Positions 1 through 62,300 of a DNA stretch of 64,000 bases are shown in pieces. Each line of letters begins with the position of its first letter. Positions within the stretch are counted from its first letter, which is position 1. The translations under genes were made by a program, and so were the position numbers. This DNA comes from Apus apus (lineage: Eukaryota; Chordata; Aves; Apodiformes; Apodidae), in contig NC_067296.1 of assembly GCF_020740795.1 (NCBI RefSeq), positions 6,487,001 to 6,551,000 of the forward strand, given 5' to 3'. The notes beneath the pieces were generated by a model. It was given only the letters and a program-made list of their open reading frames with translations. It searched no databases and was not told the DNA's origin.

Positions 1-2056
1 TGTCGCCTCCTCTGATTGATGACAATCATTAGTCAAGGCTGCTACACACCTGAGCTTTATACAAAAAGAAAGGGAGGGGGCAGGCAGAGCCTTTCACTGT
101 TTTGCCGACAGCACTGATAGTATCTCCATTTTAGTGGGTCATTTTTCTTCAGCTGTCTGAGGAGTGATAGATCTGTAAATGCTGAACAACAGGAGTGGCT
201 GGGAGGCCAAGTTTTCTTCTCATTTAAGGAAGAAAAATAGATAATTTAATGGAAGGGGTTTAATAATAACAACCAGGGAAGGGGAAGGAAGTAACTTTTC
301 CCCTTCAAGTGAAATGGCAGAGCAATGGATTCCAGTCCCCACAGAGGTCTGTTTGCTTGCTGCCTCTGCACACACTGATAAATAGCTTGAAGGAAACATT
401 TGCTTTCTGATGGGCAACATAGCAGAGGGAAGCTGGAGTTGTATTTAAACATTAGAGAAGTGTAAATAGACACTCTGTAAAATAAACAGCTGGAACCACT
501 GGAGGGTTTTTTTACACAGGTAGGTACACTTGGAAAGGAACATATCCCTTCCTCAGAATCATCTAGGAAGTGTGTATTATCTAAAGCTTTGTCTAAGCTG
601 TTTAAACAGAAGCAGTATGTTCACAGTTGAATTATTTGCAGTGATAAACACTCAGAGGTATCATTCCCATACTGGAAGGGCAGGAAGCTGTGTCAGTTAT
701 AAGGCTTTCTGCATGGTTGTTACTGCATACTTGCCACTGACTGTACAGAGACCAGGATTTTGGGAGGAAGCTGGGAAAATCATAACCCCAAATGTTACGA
801 AGTTTAAGTGCAGAAAGAAGCAGTGTCTTTGAGCTAAAGTAAAACAGTTTTAACTGCTTTCAATAAGAAACAAATCCAGTTCAACCCCCCAGGTCACCAG
901 AACACACTAAGCAAAGCTATATTTCACATGTAAAAGCAAGTTGTCTCTCTGCAAGCCACCATGGGCAGTGTGGCTGTTGCCAAGGACTGCAGGGCTGTTA
1001 CTAGAGGGATGCATTCAGAGACTGCTTGTACCTTACCAGGTGACAGTTTCCATCTCAGGTTCCCTGCATAATTGAACTGCACTTCTTTCACAGCACTTTA
1101 AAAAGTTGGTACTTTGTCCTTTTTCAGATGTGAGTCTTGTTTTCCTAGAGTATATTCACAATTTTCAAGAGGTGAATCAAGATACTATAAAGATACAGTA
1201 GGTCACAGCTGACTTTTCCAGGTTCTTGTCAAGATACTAAGATTTCAAGTGGAACTGACTAGTACACAAATGTCTAAGTTCTAACATGACTTTTCATTTA
1301 TCACAGTAAATATGAATTGAAGAACAGGGAGGCAAGAGAAGAGTATAGAATACTCTCAGGAATGGGAACTAGGAAAGTTTCTTGAGGACAAGCTGTCATA
1401 CAAGCCTTTCTCTGAGGTAGTAGCAGTGTTACACTAAATGAGTAATTGACCTGAGCAATGATACCAGTTCCAGAAACGCAGTATGATCTGCTGTCCCAGT
1501 TACCTTGGGATTGTCAGAAGCTTTTGACTCTGTGGTATTATATTCTTTTGTTTGCATATTTGTAAATTTTAGTAACTTAATTTTATTATATATATTGTTT
1601 ACTTGGTTGTGAAGCACTGGCACCAGCTTTCACTTTGAAACTGGTGTTACAGGACGGGATGATGATGCTTTCTGGAGAGTGTAAGATTCTTGCACAGCTT
1701 TTTACAATGGGTGAACATTGCCAAGTGGCAAAGAAAGTGTTTCTAGGGAGACTGCAATTCTAGAAATATAATCAATGAAAAAAAGTAAAGTTTAGTCGCT
1801 AGTTACCTTCAGAATGCCAGCCCACATGCCACCTCATCTCTGAAGCAGGACACTCCCAGATTGTGGAGGATCCATCTTCCTCTCTGCATAGGAGGAAAGT
1901 GTGTGTCCCCTCCTTCCTCTCTCCTTGCCTGTGACACTATGACAACCTGTTGGTCTGAGTACAAAGCTATGTTCCTGAGGGTGCAAACTAAGAAAGTTGT
2001 TTTGATCACAGTATTAAACAAAAACCAAAAAATTCCCTCTTTTGGTTTCACTCTAG
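1..2056 (+). other. EYA2: EYA2 last intron (partial)
   Basis: Sequence upstream of the EYA2 terminal exon. It ends in a pyrimidine-containing acceptor (AG at 2055-2056). I looked for the preceding EYA2 exon, which encodes the penultimate part of the phosphatase domain, and did not find it, so it should lie left of the window. No other gene or clear repeat is visible here. Confidence 0.75.
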
Positions 2057-2137
2057 CACAACATGCCATTCTGGAGAATCTCTTGTCATGCTGACCTGGA
2101 AGCTCTTCGGCACGCCTTGGAACTTGAATATTTGTAG
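2057..2137 (+). CDS. EYA2: EYA2 terminal coding exon
   Basis: The exon reads HNMPFWRISCHADLEALRHA and then LELEYL before a TAG stop at 2135-2137. This is the extreme C-terminus of the Eyes absent family, part of the HAD-type Tyr phosphatase (EYA) domain. EYA proteins act in the nucleus as coactivators with SIX homeodomain proteins and dephosphorylate phosphotyrosine, for example on H2A.X (family knowledge). The exon starts in phase 0 directly after the AG at 2055-2056. The catalytic HAD motifs are encoded by earlier exons outside the window. EYA2 rather than EYA1 or EYA4 is inferred from adjacency to ZMYND8, because the C-terminal 26 residues are similar among paralogues. Confidence 0.9.
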   Translation, partial: HNMPFWRISCHADLEALRHALELEYL

Positions 2138-2930
2138 CAGACCCCAACATCTTAGCACTGTGAGGGCTTCACTCAAACTGTTGCATCGGTTCCACCTATT
2201 CCTCAACAGTTTCTTAGTAAAAAAAAAATAAATCCCACAGCAACTGCAGTTTTTCTTTTTTTTGAAGGAGAACCCTTTCAGTGGAGCCTTTAAGAACTTG
2301 CAGCCAAAGAACATTGTATCAAGTCCTTCTTCCTTTGGACAGAGGAAAAGCCTTCAGATAACTCCTGGGGAGCCTGCAGTTACACGCTGAGCTGATGCCA
2401 AGAGCTGTAACTGCCTTTTTGTCATCAGCAACAAACTCCAGAAGTCTTGGGTCTACTTGTCAGTTTTCTTGCTTTTGGAAGAAGAGGAAGAGGACATAGC
2501 AAGGAGTCTCTGCACAGTACATCACATGGGACCTTCTGAAAATAAGAGTGAAACTGTTGATTTTTTTATTATTTTTTTTTAATTTATGAACTAATCTCAT
2601 TACTCTGGTATTAAGCTCTGTACCTGTGTTTTTAATCTGGCTTTTTTTTGGGGGTGGGGGTGGGTAAGTCTTGCCATTCTAAATTAATTGTTCGTTTCTC
2701 CAGACCCAACTCTGGGGAAAATCATATTGTGTACATTAATAATAAGGGCACATGGTACTGTTGGTAAGAACTATAGCTGTGTTTTTAAACCTTACATAGA
2801 TGGTATGTGGACTGTGCATGTGTCTACACGGTGCCTTATGCTGCCATCTTGGTTTTGGGGGCTGGGGGCGTGGAAAAAATACCTTGTGATGAGTGAAAGG
2901 CATTAAATAAAAACATGTTTACATTTTGGG
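2138..2930 (+). other. EYA2: EYA2 3' UTR
   Basis: Non-coding sequence after the EYA2 stop. An AATAAA signal lies at 2906-2911, followed by a T/G-rich stretch suitable as a downstream element. A second AATAAA at 3227-3232 is a possible alternative end. A G-rich tract at 2650-2665 and a T-rich tract near 2560-2580 lie inside. The exact cleavage site is inferred. Confidence 0.55.
2906..2911 (+). terminator. EYA2: EYA2 polyadenylation signal (candidate)
   Basis: Canonical AATAAA about 770 bp after the EYA2 stop codon, followed within 30 bp by a T/G-rich run. The second AATAAA at 3227-3232 is the alternative. Confidence 0.5.
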
Positions 2931-5516
2931 GGACTAGATTACCTGCCTTCTCTTCTCTCCAGCCACTCTTGGAAATCTAGAGGTACGTGCAGAATACATA
3001 GTCCCTGTTTCAAGGTGAAGTTAGACTAGAAGGACTCTGAACGTAGCCCCTCAGGTGCCAAATGGAGTCTGTAGCCAGCTCTTCTGCCTGGTGGTGGGGC
3101 AAAGCCTGGAGACAGTGACTGTGTCTGCTGGGGGAGAACCTGGGCACTCACAGCAAATCTAATTTGTCCTGCAAGGAAGACAAAAGGCAAGGAAATACTG
3201 CAGCTGTGCATATTTATTTTTATGTAAATAAATGCATCTACAAGGAAGCTTCAGCTTTAGGATTTCTGCTGAGCTGGGCTGTTAATTCTTGCTGCCAAAA
3301 TAATTCAGTTTTCTGGGCCTGGATGAATTGCTAATTCACTTTCAAAACTGCTCATTCTTGCTTGCTGTGGCACCAAATAACCTCAAAGGATCAGAGCCTC
3401 ACTGGAACAAGGTGTTAGAGAGAGACATGTGGCAAGTAATACAATCCCCTTATCTATCCTGTGTGAATCAAGACCAAACAAGTAAAGGTTACACAAGTTT
3501 CAAGTGTGATGGAGCTACACAAGCCTGAGTGATACTGTTAACATCTAGAAACATTCACCTCGGGAAACAGTCATTGCTAAGATCTGAGAGAGGATTTTCT
3601 ATCAGACTAAACCAGAAAATCTGATCTCGGAATAATCTGATCTCATTCTTTGCCTCAAGAGGCAGCAGCTGTAAAACATGTTCCCTGTACTTGTCAAACA
3701 TCCTCTAAGTACATGCTTTGGAGACATTTGCAAAGAGCTGCTCTCTGGACTGAGTGAAACACACAACAAAACGTGATGTTTCTAGCAGAGGGTGCTTGTT
3801 TCTGAGCAGGCCCTGAGACAAGTCTGGCAGAATTTTCCCCTCAAGGTTTTCCAGCTTTAAGGCTGTCACAAATACGAAGTTTTGTCACAAGTGAAGGAAC
3901 TAAAGCTCAGTGGAGAACTGACAGATGCTTGCAAGATAAGCACACCGGTAAATAAAACCTTTGAAAGAGGAACGAATGCCAGGGATGGCAGACTCCTAGG
4001 AAAGTACAACTTCAGCTTTTCACACCCTGTCAATCAGCTAATTGCTTTTCCTTGAAATTCCAAATTTAACACCTGTCTTGAGTAAATTATCTGAGTACTG
4101 ATTATTTTTCCTAAAGCTCCAAAGAAGATTTTGCTTTCTAAACGTACTTAAAAGATTCTCAAGCTCTCTTGTGTCTGTCTCCAAAGTTCTTGGCAGAGCC
4201 TTGGGCCTGTTCATAGTGCCTGTTCATGCTTCATGTACCATTGCTAGAAGTGATTTCTCTCTATTCCTGCCAGCTGATGACTTTTGTTTACCCACAGGTG
4301 ACACAGCTGATGAGGGTTGTGCCCACCAGCATTAGGAATGCTTGTTTGTCAGACAGGCCTGCCACTTCCTTCCATTGTGGCCCATGCTCAGCTCTCACTA
4401 CAGCAAGAGTATCAGGATTTACTGTTCCAGGAAATCCATCATGGCTAGAAGAGGGGATCTATAACAGCTTTTTACTCATCAACATACAAAAGCCCTGGAA
4501 ATACACACACACAAACACACAGGCCTTGCTTAGCTCTTTCACCTGTGTTTTTATGTATCTGTACATTGTTACAGCATAAAATCCTTGCTGAATCTCACCA
4601 CTAACCAGCCTGGAGCACAATGATGTAACAAGATACCCAAATAAGCTGCAGCGTCACTGAATCTGAGGTGGACAAACAAAGCAAAACACTTAGCTGATGC
4701 CAAAATCTGTTCTGTCAAAAATGTTTAGTATGTTAGTATGTGTCTGAACCCCTAATACAGACATTTTGTATCTTAGAAAAGGGGATGAGAAAGATAAATC
4801 TGGTGAGGTAATACAGGTAGAAGCCTTGAATGGGACTGTAAGCATGATGGTGCAGTAGCTGCTTTCACAGCTCCCTTCTAACAGTTCAAGGAGCAAAACA
4901 CTTTCCCAAAAAAGAAAATAAACCAGCACCAGCTGCACACTGATGTGCCATTCATCACATTTCCAGAAGTATCCTTTGCTCTACCATTTCCTTATGGGTA
5001 ACTAATATGAAGGCAGCACCACAGAGTAAAATAAATCAGGTCTTTACAATTACAAGTTACTGATTGTTAACATTCCCATCATTTCATGTTCTGATCCTTT
5101 CTATGCTATAATCTTAAGAGGTTTCATAATCTTTTGTAAAGGAAGCAGCATCTCACCTGGCAGCCAGGGCAAGTACTGTGCAAAAATTTATCATAATAAT
5201 TCACAGTATCCTTTCTGTGAAGGACTGAAACCAAATACTTATTTTTGTCCAAGTTAATCTTATCCTTAGAGTCTCTCCACTTACCAGCTCTCAACTGCCA
5301 CTTGTAGCAAGTTGTGCAGCATAACACAAAGTTAATATAGCTCTTAACAAACAAAAAGGCCACTGAGATGACACTGACCAAAACACTATCTCCTTAGGTC
5401 TCTCTCTTCAAACTTTGTTATTCTGTTAAACCTGATCTGAACCATCAGCTTTGACAGAAATCACACTTGGGCCTTGCCCAGCTTAGACTAGTTTAGGTAC
5501 AACAGAACACAGCATT
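2931..5516. other. intergenic DNA between EYA2 and ZMYND8
   Basis: No exon or RNA gene recognised. A short CA-rich stretch occurs at about 4505-4521. Open frames here are short and lack family resemblance. The second EYA2 polyA candidate (3227-3232) falls in this interval. Confidence 0.5.
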
Positions 5517-6063
5517 TTGTCAAGTAACCGGAGAACTGCAAATAAAATACTTGCAAAACTACAAGTCATCGCTGGCGATGGAAAAACACGTTGTCGTTGC
5601 TCTATTTTACCCAATTCCTGGACCGAGTTTCTCCTGCAGCTCCCCGGCCTGTCCACCCGAGGGCAGCCAGGCTGCGCAGCGAGCCCCGCGTTCCCCCCAG
5701 CGCTGCCGAGCAAACCCCTGGTTCCTCCCCAGTCGCTGCCGAGCAAACCCCCTGTTCAGGAGGCCCATTTCCAAGCCCTGCAGCCGCAGCCGTCTCAGCC
5801 AAGGGGCATTAGGTACATAAAGAACCGGGTGGCACTGACCCAGCGCTCTGGCTGCTCCTCACATCCCTGTGCCAACAACAAAGTTCTTGTGGTCAAAGTT
5901 CGCTGTGGTAAACTCCATCCAGGTCGTACCATTAGGGGGCTAAAACAAAACCTCGGAGCACCTGGAATGCAGTATTATTTCCTACCTTCCTGAAGTAACA
6001 CTAAAACTTGGAAAATACTGCCACAGCTTGGTAAAGTTTGGGACCTGTCTGGCTAAGGTAAGG
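5517..6063. promoter_or_regulatory. isolated CpG-rich block, possible promoter or old insertion
   Basis: A GC- and CpG-rich block, densest at about 5570-5800, stands out from AT-rich, CpG-poor flanks. It contains a near-perfect duplication of the unit cgctgccgagcaaacccc at about 5701-5718 and 5734-5751. A strong consensus 5' splice site on the + strand follows it (AAG|GTAAGG, exon side ending at 6057). It could be the promoter and first exon of a non-coding transcript running toward ZMYND8, or a GC-rich insertion such as a solo LTR. An open frame of 158 codons crosses it (5517-5993) but resembles no family I know. Confidence 0.3.
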
Positions 6064-7659
6064 AACACCAGTGTCAGTCTCTCCTCCTTCGTCTTAATTG
6101 AAGGCCCATGGAAGATGATAATAATAATAATAGCACACAGGTTTCTAAGATTAGACTCCCAAGACAAGTTAATTTTGTCCCCAAAACCAGAGGAATCAGC
6201 AGTAATATCCCCCCCTCGTATCTTCCAGTAGGCTCTGAAAGAGGATGGCAAACCTAAGGGACACCCAGTGCCCATAGCTGAAGAGTGAAAACAGGTTTTC
6301 CCAAGGTGACAGATGGCCAAAGAGGCTTCTCATTATTTACAGTTACTGCCTCCTGGCCCCCATCAGCTCAACACCTGATCGTTGGCATCACCCTTTGCAG
6401 CTAGACAATGAAAGGACAGCTGTCCAGACTCATCTGCAACCCAGGTATCACAACTGATGAACCATCACCATCAGAAAGAGGGAAAAATTCCAGACCCAGC
6501 ACAGTATTTTTTCCCCAAAATAAACAAGGGATACAGTACACAGGGTTAAGGGATACTCTAGACACGCGCCATGGATGCAGCTTATGCCTATTCATAGTAT
6601 TCAATCATATATTAAATGAAGTTGCAGCCTATCTTTTCAATTCCTATTACATCACTGCCATCTTCTCCCACAATGTCCAAGCCAGAGAGGTGTTCTTCCT
6701 TCATTTTAGTTAATGCAAAACAAGCTTCAGAAAAGCAATTAACTTCATACTGTAACTAGCAAAAGTGTGGAAAAAATACAGTCACCAGATTATCTGAGAT
6801 GATACTTGGATCTTGCCATGATAACTCATTAGGAGTTATTTCATATTTATAAAATCCTTACTAGGATTTGGTCACCTGTTATTTCACACAAGGAAAGAAA
6901 ACTCTTTATAGAAAAAAGAATGCCCATTCAAAGAAAAAAAAACCAAACCACCAACAAAAAAAAACCAAAATCAACCACAAACCATAGATGGAAACAGGCT
7001 TCAGAAAGTGGTGTGGTTTCCTATAACCATTTTCAACTTGTTAATCTCTTTCCTTTTTCCTCCTACCACAAGAGCTTGTTTCAGTGATACCAGCACTCAG
7101 ACTATTTGAGTAAGACCAAAACATCATTCCAAGCCTTCAAGATTTGTTGTTTTCTTTAAACAGTGGTACTGGGAGCATCAACTTCAGTTGCTTCACGAAC
7201 AAGGTAACAACTGCAGGAGTAGGAGCTTTAAGGCTTTACAGTGAGCTACTTCATTAGCTCCCTGTTTCTTCTCACAGATAATTAAGACACACACAGCAGC
7301 CTTGCCCAATTCATGCCCTCTCAGAGGACTACAACTGTACTCACCATGAACATCTCAATTTCTAACCCACAAATACACCTAACAAGGCTACACAGATCAG
7401 TCCAACCCCAATCCAAGCAATGATTAGACCTTACACAACAAACAATGGACCTTTGCTGCTGGTCAAACTGAGAGAAAACAGATGCTGAGTTTTACACATA
7501 AATGGCTTATTTACAGACTTTGTTTTTTCTCAAATTTGACAGCCTTGGATTCAAAGGCCCCACACTTCCAAGACAGAAGATCCCAACACAAGTGAAGTTA
7601 GCCATGATCTGGAGACTGTGCAGAAATGTACATTCATCCAGATTGAAACGAAACTGGAA
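6064..7659. other. intergenic DNA
   Basis: AT-rich sequence with a short (ATA)n run near 6117-6132 and A-rich runs near 6936-6965. No gene, exon or repeat family recognised. Confidence 0.45.
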
Positions 7660-7677
7660 ATCCAGGAACACACAACA

Positions 7678-9122
7678 TTTTTCTAAAACAGTTTAATAAA
7701 AAAACTGTGAAGTTTCTTGAAAAACTGGAGGAACCCAAAGCATATCGTGTGTGTCACCTGTCTTAGTCACAAAGAAACACAATTGTCAAAAAAGATATTT
7801 AAGTTTAATACAAATTTTATACAAAGAAAATGTGAAAAAATACTTCCATATGCTAAAAGCAATTATGCTTCACAAATAAGGCCAGCTAGGCTATTTTTGA
7901 CACGACTGCAATTCACGAATATTCTGTTCTCGCTTCTTTCTCCCCCTAATACTTTTTTCCCTCTAATATGGGTACTAGCTGGAGACTGTACAAACCGCAT
8001 TCTTTTATAAACAATGGGAGAAATCAACATGACTAAAATGTACAACAGAATGTACTGGAATGATATCATACAATTAATTTGCTCATATACATACATCACC
8101 TTTGCTTTGTTCAATGCGTTCGTTTTACACAACATACAAAATGGTACTACAGTATAAGTGTAACAGACAGCATTTTCAGGGGTTACTTTCTCTCATACTG
8201 TACTGTTTCATGCTTACATAAAAACATAAACTCCATCATATAAATAAGACATGCTCTGGCCCAGCATCAAAAGTCCTTTTGCCCATGGTTCCATGTTTTT
8301 ACTCCACACCTAGTTCTCGTTCAAAGTCCTTTTTTTTAAAAAAACAAACAAACAAACAAAACTGAGCTGTGAAGCATAGGAACAAACTTGACTTTTCTCA
8401 ATCTTTGATATAAATGATTAGAAATCATGCTACAACCAGCAGGTATTACACTCTCCAACTTTTCTGATATTAGACTGAATGAAATTTAAACTTAATTTTA
8501 ACCTGTAAACAATATAAACATCAACAGTCTGGTCACTGTAAAAAAAAAAAAACAACAATGCAAGTCATTACGTATTTCAGGTCCACAGATTGGAAATGCC
8601 ATAATTTGCCTAGTACAACTCACTGAAAAAAGATACCCCTCATCACTTGGTTGCTCAAAGAAATTCTACAAGAGTTCCAAAGTGCAGAAATTTTTTCAAT
8701 CCAAATGCAAATCAAGTTGTTCAGATTCTCACAATTTTATTATTTGATGCATAACTGCAGTTTCCCAAGACCAGTTTCAGTGTTAGCTTGTGATAAGGCT
8801 GTTTTAAACCTTCCTTTTCCAACTTCAAACCCTCTTTATAAGTTAAGTCAATACAAATATAAAAAGGAGATGGTACTCTAATGACATCCACAAATTGTAC
8901 ATTATTTACAAAAGAAGCATAGATTGAATATGGATCTTACCTCTCCTCAGCTTTTCTAAGCCAGCGCTAATGCTTTACATTAATGTAGTGTAGTTAATGC
9001 TTTGTACACATATACAAAGCTAAAGTCTGAACCTTTGAGGTTAATGCAAAGAACTGTGTTTATTTTTCACATTTCTATTAGATATATTTATTCCAACAAT
9101 TGTATGGGCTTCTTGTTAGCAG
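7678..9122 (-). other. ZMYND8: ZMYND8 3' UTR (inferred extent)
   Basis: Non-coding sequence following the ZMYND8 stop codons (frame used by the 1,197-residue reading: 9123-9125; alternative frame: 9088-9090). The proposed end is the ATTAAA at 7691-7696 followed by a GU-rich element at about 7660-7675. Earlier AATAAA signals on the - strand lie at 9087-9092 (overlapping the second stop), 9058-9063 and 8736-8741, so shorter 3' ends are possible. Confidence 0.5.
7691..7696 (-). terminator. ZMYND8: ZMYND8 polyadenylation signal (candidate)
   Basis: ATTAAA on the - strand about 1.4 kb after the stop. About 16-30 bp further on lies a TGTTGTGTGTTCC-type GU-rich stretch, the usual downstream element. 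Chosen for this pairing; usage is not proven. Confidence 0.4.
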
Positions 9123-59206
<50,084 letters not shown>

Positions 59207-59224
59207 TGTTAACACAGTGTTATG

Positions 59225-59242
59225 TCAATACTTATAAAACAT
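59225..59242 (-). other. short upstream ORF in ZMYND8 leader
   Basis: ATG TTT TAT AAG TAT TGA, ending 18 bases before the main ATG. The same TGA is in frame with the main start. It would be present only if transcription starts above 59242. Its effect on translation is not shown. Confidence 0.4.
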
Positions 59243-59375
59243 GGAGGACAGGCTCTCAGTACTCAGGCAGAAAGGGCTTGGCACTTCAGCTTGATGATCT
59301 GTCTTCCTAATAAAAGCTAATCCCGGATTGGCTAGTTTGGTAAATCTGAATGTAAAGCTTCAGGGGATTGGCTGA
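59243..59375 (-). promoter_or_regulatory. ZMYND8: candidate ZMYND8 promoter with paired CCAAT boxes
   Basis: Two identical nine-base copies of GGATTGGCT (+ strand) at 59325-59333 and 59365-59373 give two inverted CCAAT boxes oriented toward ZMYND8. A degenerate TATA-like TTTATTA lies about 15-20 bp downstream of the nearer box (about 59308-59316). Together with the MHPQ first coding exon just downstream, this fits an alternative promoter with initiation near 59275-59300. The start site is inferred. Confidence 0.4.
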
Positions 59376-62300
59376 AACACTTCCTGAGCGATTATCTTTG
59401 TGCAGCTCTGGCAAGCAGGAGCCATCCTGTGCGTAGAGAAGACAGGCTAAGCTAGGCCCATTTCAGCAAAAGAAACTTGAAAAGGAACCCCAAATGTGCC
59501 CTCCCGGTATAAAATACACAGATTTTCAAGCAGAGGGAAGTGATCGCAAACTGCCTGCCAGAGCAAATGTGTCTCAAAGTGCTATTGCTGAAGGCATTTG
59601 GGTATTTTAAACCTCAAGGAGGAACAGTTCACCCAGGTCACAAAAGCAATTCTTTATGAACAAAAAGCTAAATTCACTTTGCTGATAATTTGCAATGTGC
59701 TGCATGAAGAAAGCAAGGCCACGGAGGGAGAGGCAAAACATACTGAAAGTGAACATGCACAGGAGGGACTGAAAGTGGTAACTGAAAATTCTGAATTCTC
59801 CTATTCTAGAACTTAAATACATTAACACCTACCACAGCATACACTGACAGTGTGATCTCTTTCAATACTATGATAAGTCAAGCCTTAAATAGGAAAAGCT
59901 TAATGTCTCATTTGCACAAAAACTATTGTACAGTTGAAACTGCATTATCACAGAGGGTGGCTGTCACTCAGTGCATGCCCTCCCTGCTTATAAAAACGCT
60001 GCAGAGCTTAACCAAAAATATCAGTAACACCCCAGAGACTGTATTCTCCAATTCCCTCCTCCCCTCCCCCCGGCCCCCACCTTTCGGCCTGCTCAGGCTG
60101 TTACACAAAAATCTGACTTCCGTATTAGTCGGCTGCAGCTGCAGTTTCCTGTCTATTAACCCTGTAGGACTTGGTACTTTTTAAGATACACTACAGGCGC
60201 TCAAAAGACTTCTCTACGTGGCAAGTTCACTAACTGCTTTCACGATAACAGCTATTCAGATGTTTATGCTTTATCTTTCAGAGAAATTCTGCAAATTAAA
60301 CAAAATGATAAAACGGCACATAAGCAACCAGTTTGATCCTGGGCCAATTCCCAAGCATTTGATCAAAAAATGGGATTCAGTTCTCTTCCCTAATGCAGTG
60401 AAAGTGGGAGGATTTATTGCTTTGCCAGGAAGGAAGAAAATCTGAACTCCAGATGAAGCATTTAAAGACCAAATATATTTACAAAGGCCCCAAAAATCCT
60501 TTACATTTTTGTTAAAAATTTTGCATCTGTATTAGGTAGCTCAGCATTATCATTCTGGAACTGTGAACAAATTAAAATGGAAAGAACAGATGAAAAGGTG
60601 TTTCTGAAGCATACTGCATATTGGCAAAGGATTATTTATTTTAAAAAAAGGAAAAACAAAGAGGAAGGGGTTTCATATTAAAAGAATAATCGCTAAATAA
60701 TGATCTAAAATACCCAAAGCAAAATAAACATCCTTCCAATAAAGCATGCAAGATCAAGAATGGCACAAAACAGATTATAGAAAGCCCTCTCCCTTAAATC
60801 AAGGCCAGCTGCAAACAAAATATGCACTCTACCTTTACTCAAGTGTTAATGATCCCAGAAACAATCACCACAAATAAAACTATTGCCCTCCCAAAGCTCC
60901 AACCAGCACCTTTCATAATACAACTACTTTACCACATAAACCTCTCTGCTTGAGAGCCATGACTCACAACTATGCAACCCAGTAAAATTAATAATCCTGC
61001 TCTGCATTGTCCCGTACTGCATTCAGATTCTTTCTTGAGACATCATTGTTGCAGGAAAACTGCCAAGCCATCCTATCACTGTGCTTACATTTCTTGTGTT
61101 CTTGTGTTTTAGGCTGCAACAGCAGATTAACAGCCTAGAGTATAAATTCTCATAAGTAATTCTGGAGTCCCTGCTGGAAGCACTTTCCCTTTTTAGCTTT
61201 GGCAACGTTTTTCAGGGCAGGGAGCAGGAAGACTCATGGATTACACTGGCAGTTTACTCTGTTTTAGGAATGTAGCAGAAACTAGAGAGAATGCTGCTAT
61301 AAAGGGAACAGTGTAGCCCACTACAGCAGCAAGAACACACTGGAAATGCATGACATTCAAGTGCATACTTGCATCAGTGTTAACAGTTCAAACCATTCAA
61401 AATAAGTTGCTTTTTAATTGGCATATGCCACTCTGAGATATCAACCCCCAATATACAAAAGTGCAATTTTTTATTCCTCCATGCAGTGGGTGTGAGGATT
61501 GTCAGTCATCAACATTTATACTCATTGTTTGACTGCTTTACTTTCATTTTATTCTATTAAAAAAACCATAATCCTAATCCCTATGAAGTACAGCAAAGGA
61601 GCACAACTAAATACACTGGATTTGTCAATGCTTTGTGCTAACCAAGATTCGACTCTGGGAATGCAGTAATGTTGGTGCTGACCGGGAACACTGCCAAACT
61701 GACACACTTGGACCAATCAGGGAGAATCAGCATGCAGCACAGATAGAAGCAGCCTTAGAAAAGGCCTAAGGTCCTACCCTCTTGATTCAAGGAAATGGTG
61801 GCCCAAATGCAAAAATTTACAGACCCCCAGTCATTAGCAAGAATAAAAACCTAGAAAGTATATTAGACGGAACATTTGTATTCAGCCACTAGGCTACTCT
61901 GCTAAAATAGACAAAAGAATTCTGTCAGGAATCAGAAAGGGAAAAGCTTGAAATATCTCTCATTTTATTGCTACATATATTTTGCAACAGGAGGTACATG
62001 CCTGGTATAATGAAACACAGGTACAGCTGGAAAATTCAAAGATTTTGTCTGTTAAGTCACAGTGATTGCATGTCCTACTGCAGCTCGACCAAGACAGTCA
62101 AACAGGAGTGGTGAATTTTTTGGAGGGGGATGGGAAAGAAACGTGAAGAAAACAAAGAAGAGAGGGAAGGCTAAAAGCTTTGTTAAATCAGAAGAGGGGG
62201 TAGAGAGATTAGTGTTCCGTCCTTTTCAATGCTTTGGAGATGTTAATGGAACACAGGGCTGTGAGGCAGGTTAAAAAAAAGGCTAAAGTAATAACAATAA

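Noticed and set aside
4226..4579. 117-codon + strand open frame between the genes
   Set aside because: No recognisable domain, ends in CA-repeat translation, and no promoter or splice context.
5517..5993. 158-codon + strand open frame in the CpG-rich block
   Set aside because: Several frames on both strands are open there because GC-rich DNA has few stops. The product is Pro/Ala/Ser-rich with no domain I recognise and no splice support.
59598..59816. 72-codon + strand open frame
   Set aside because: A - strand frame is open over the same bases; no family resemblance or splice sites fitting a gene.
59985..60130. Promoter built from TATAAAAA, C/G-rich tract and ETS-like site
   Set aside because: TATA orientation (+) and the ETS/G-rich orientation (-) do not agree, and no convincing donor follows on either strand.
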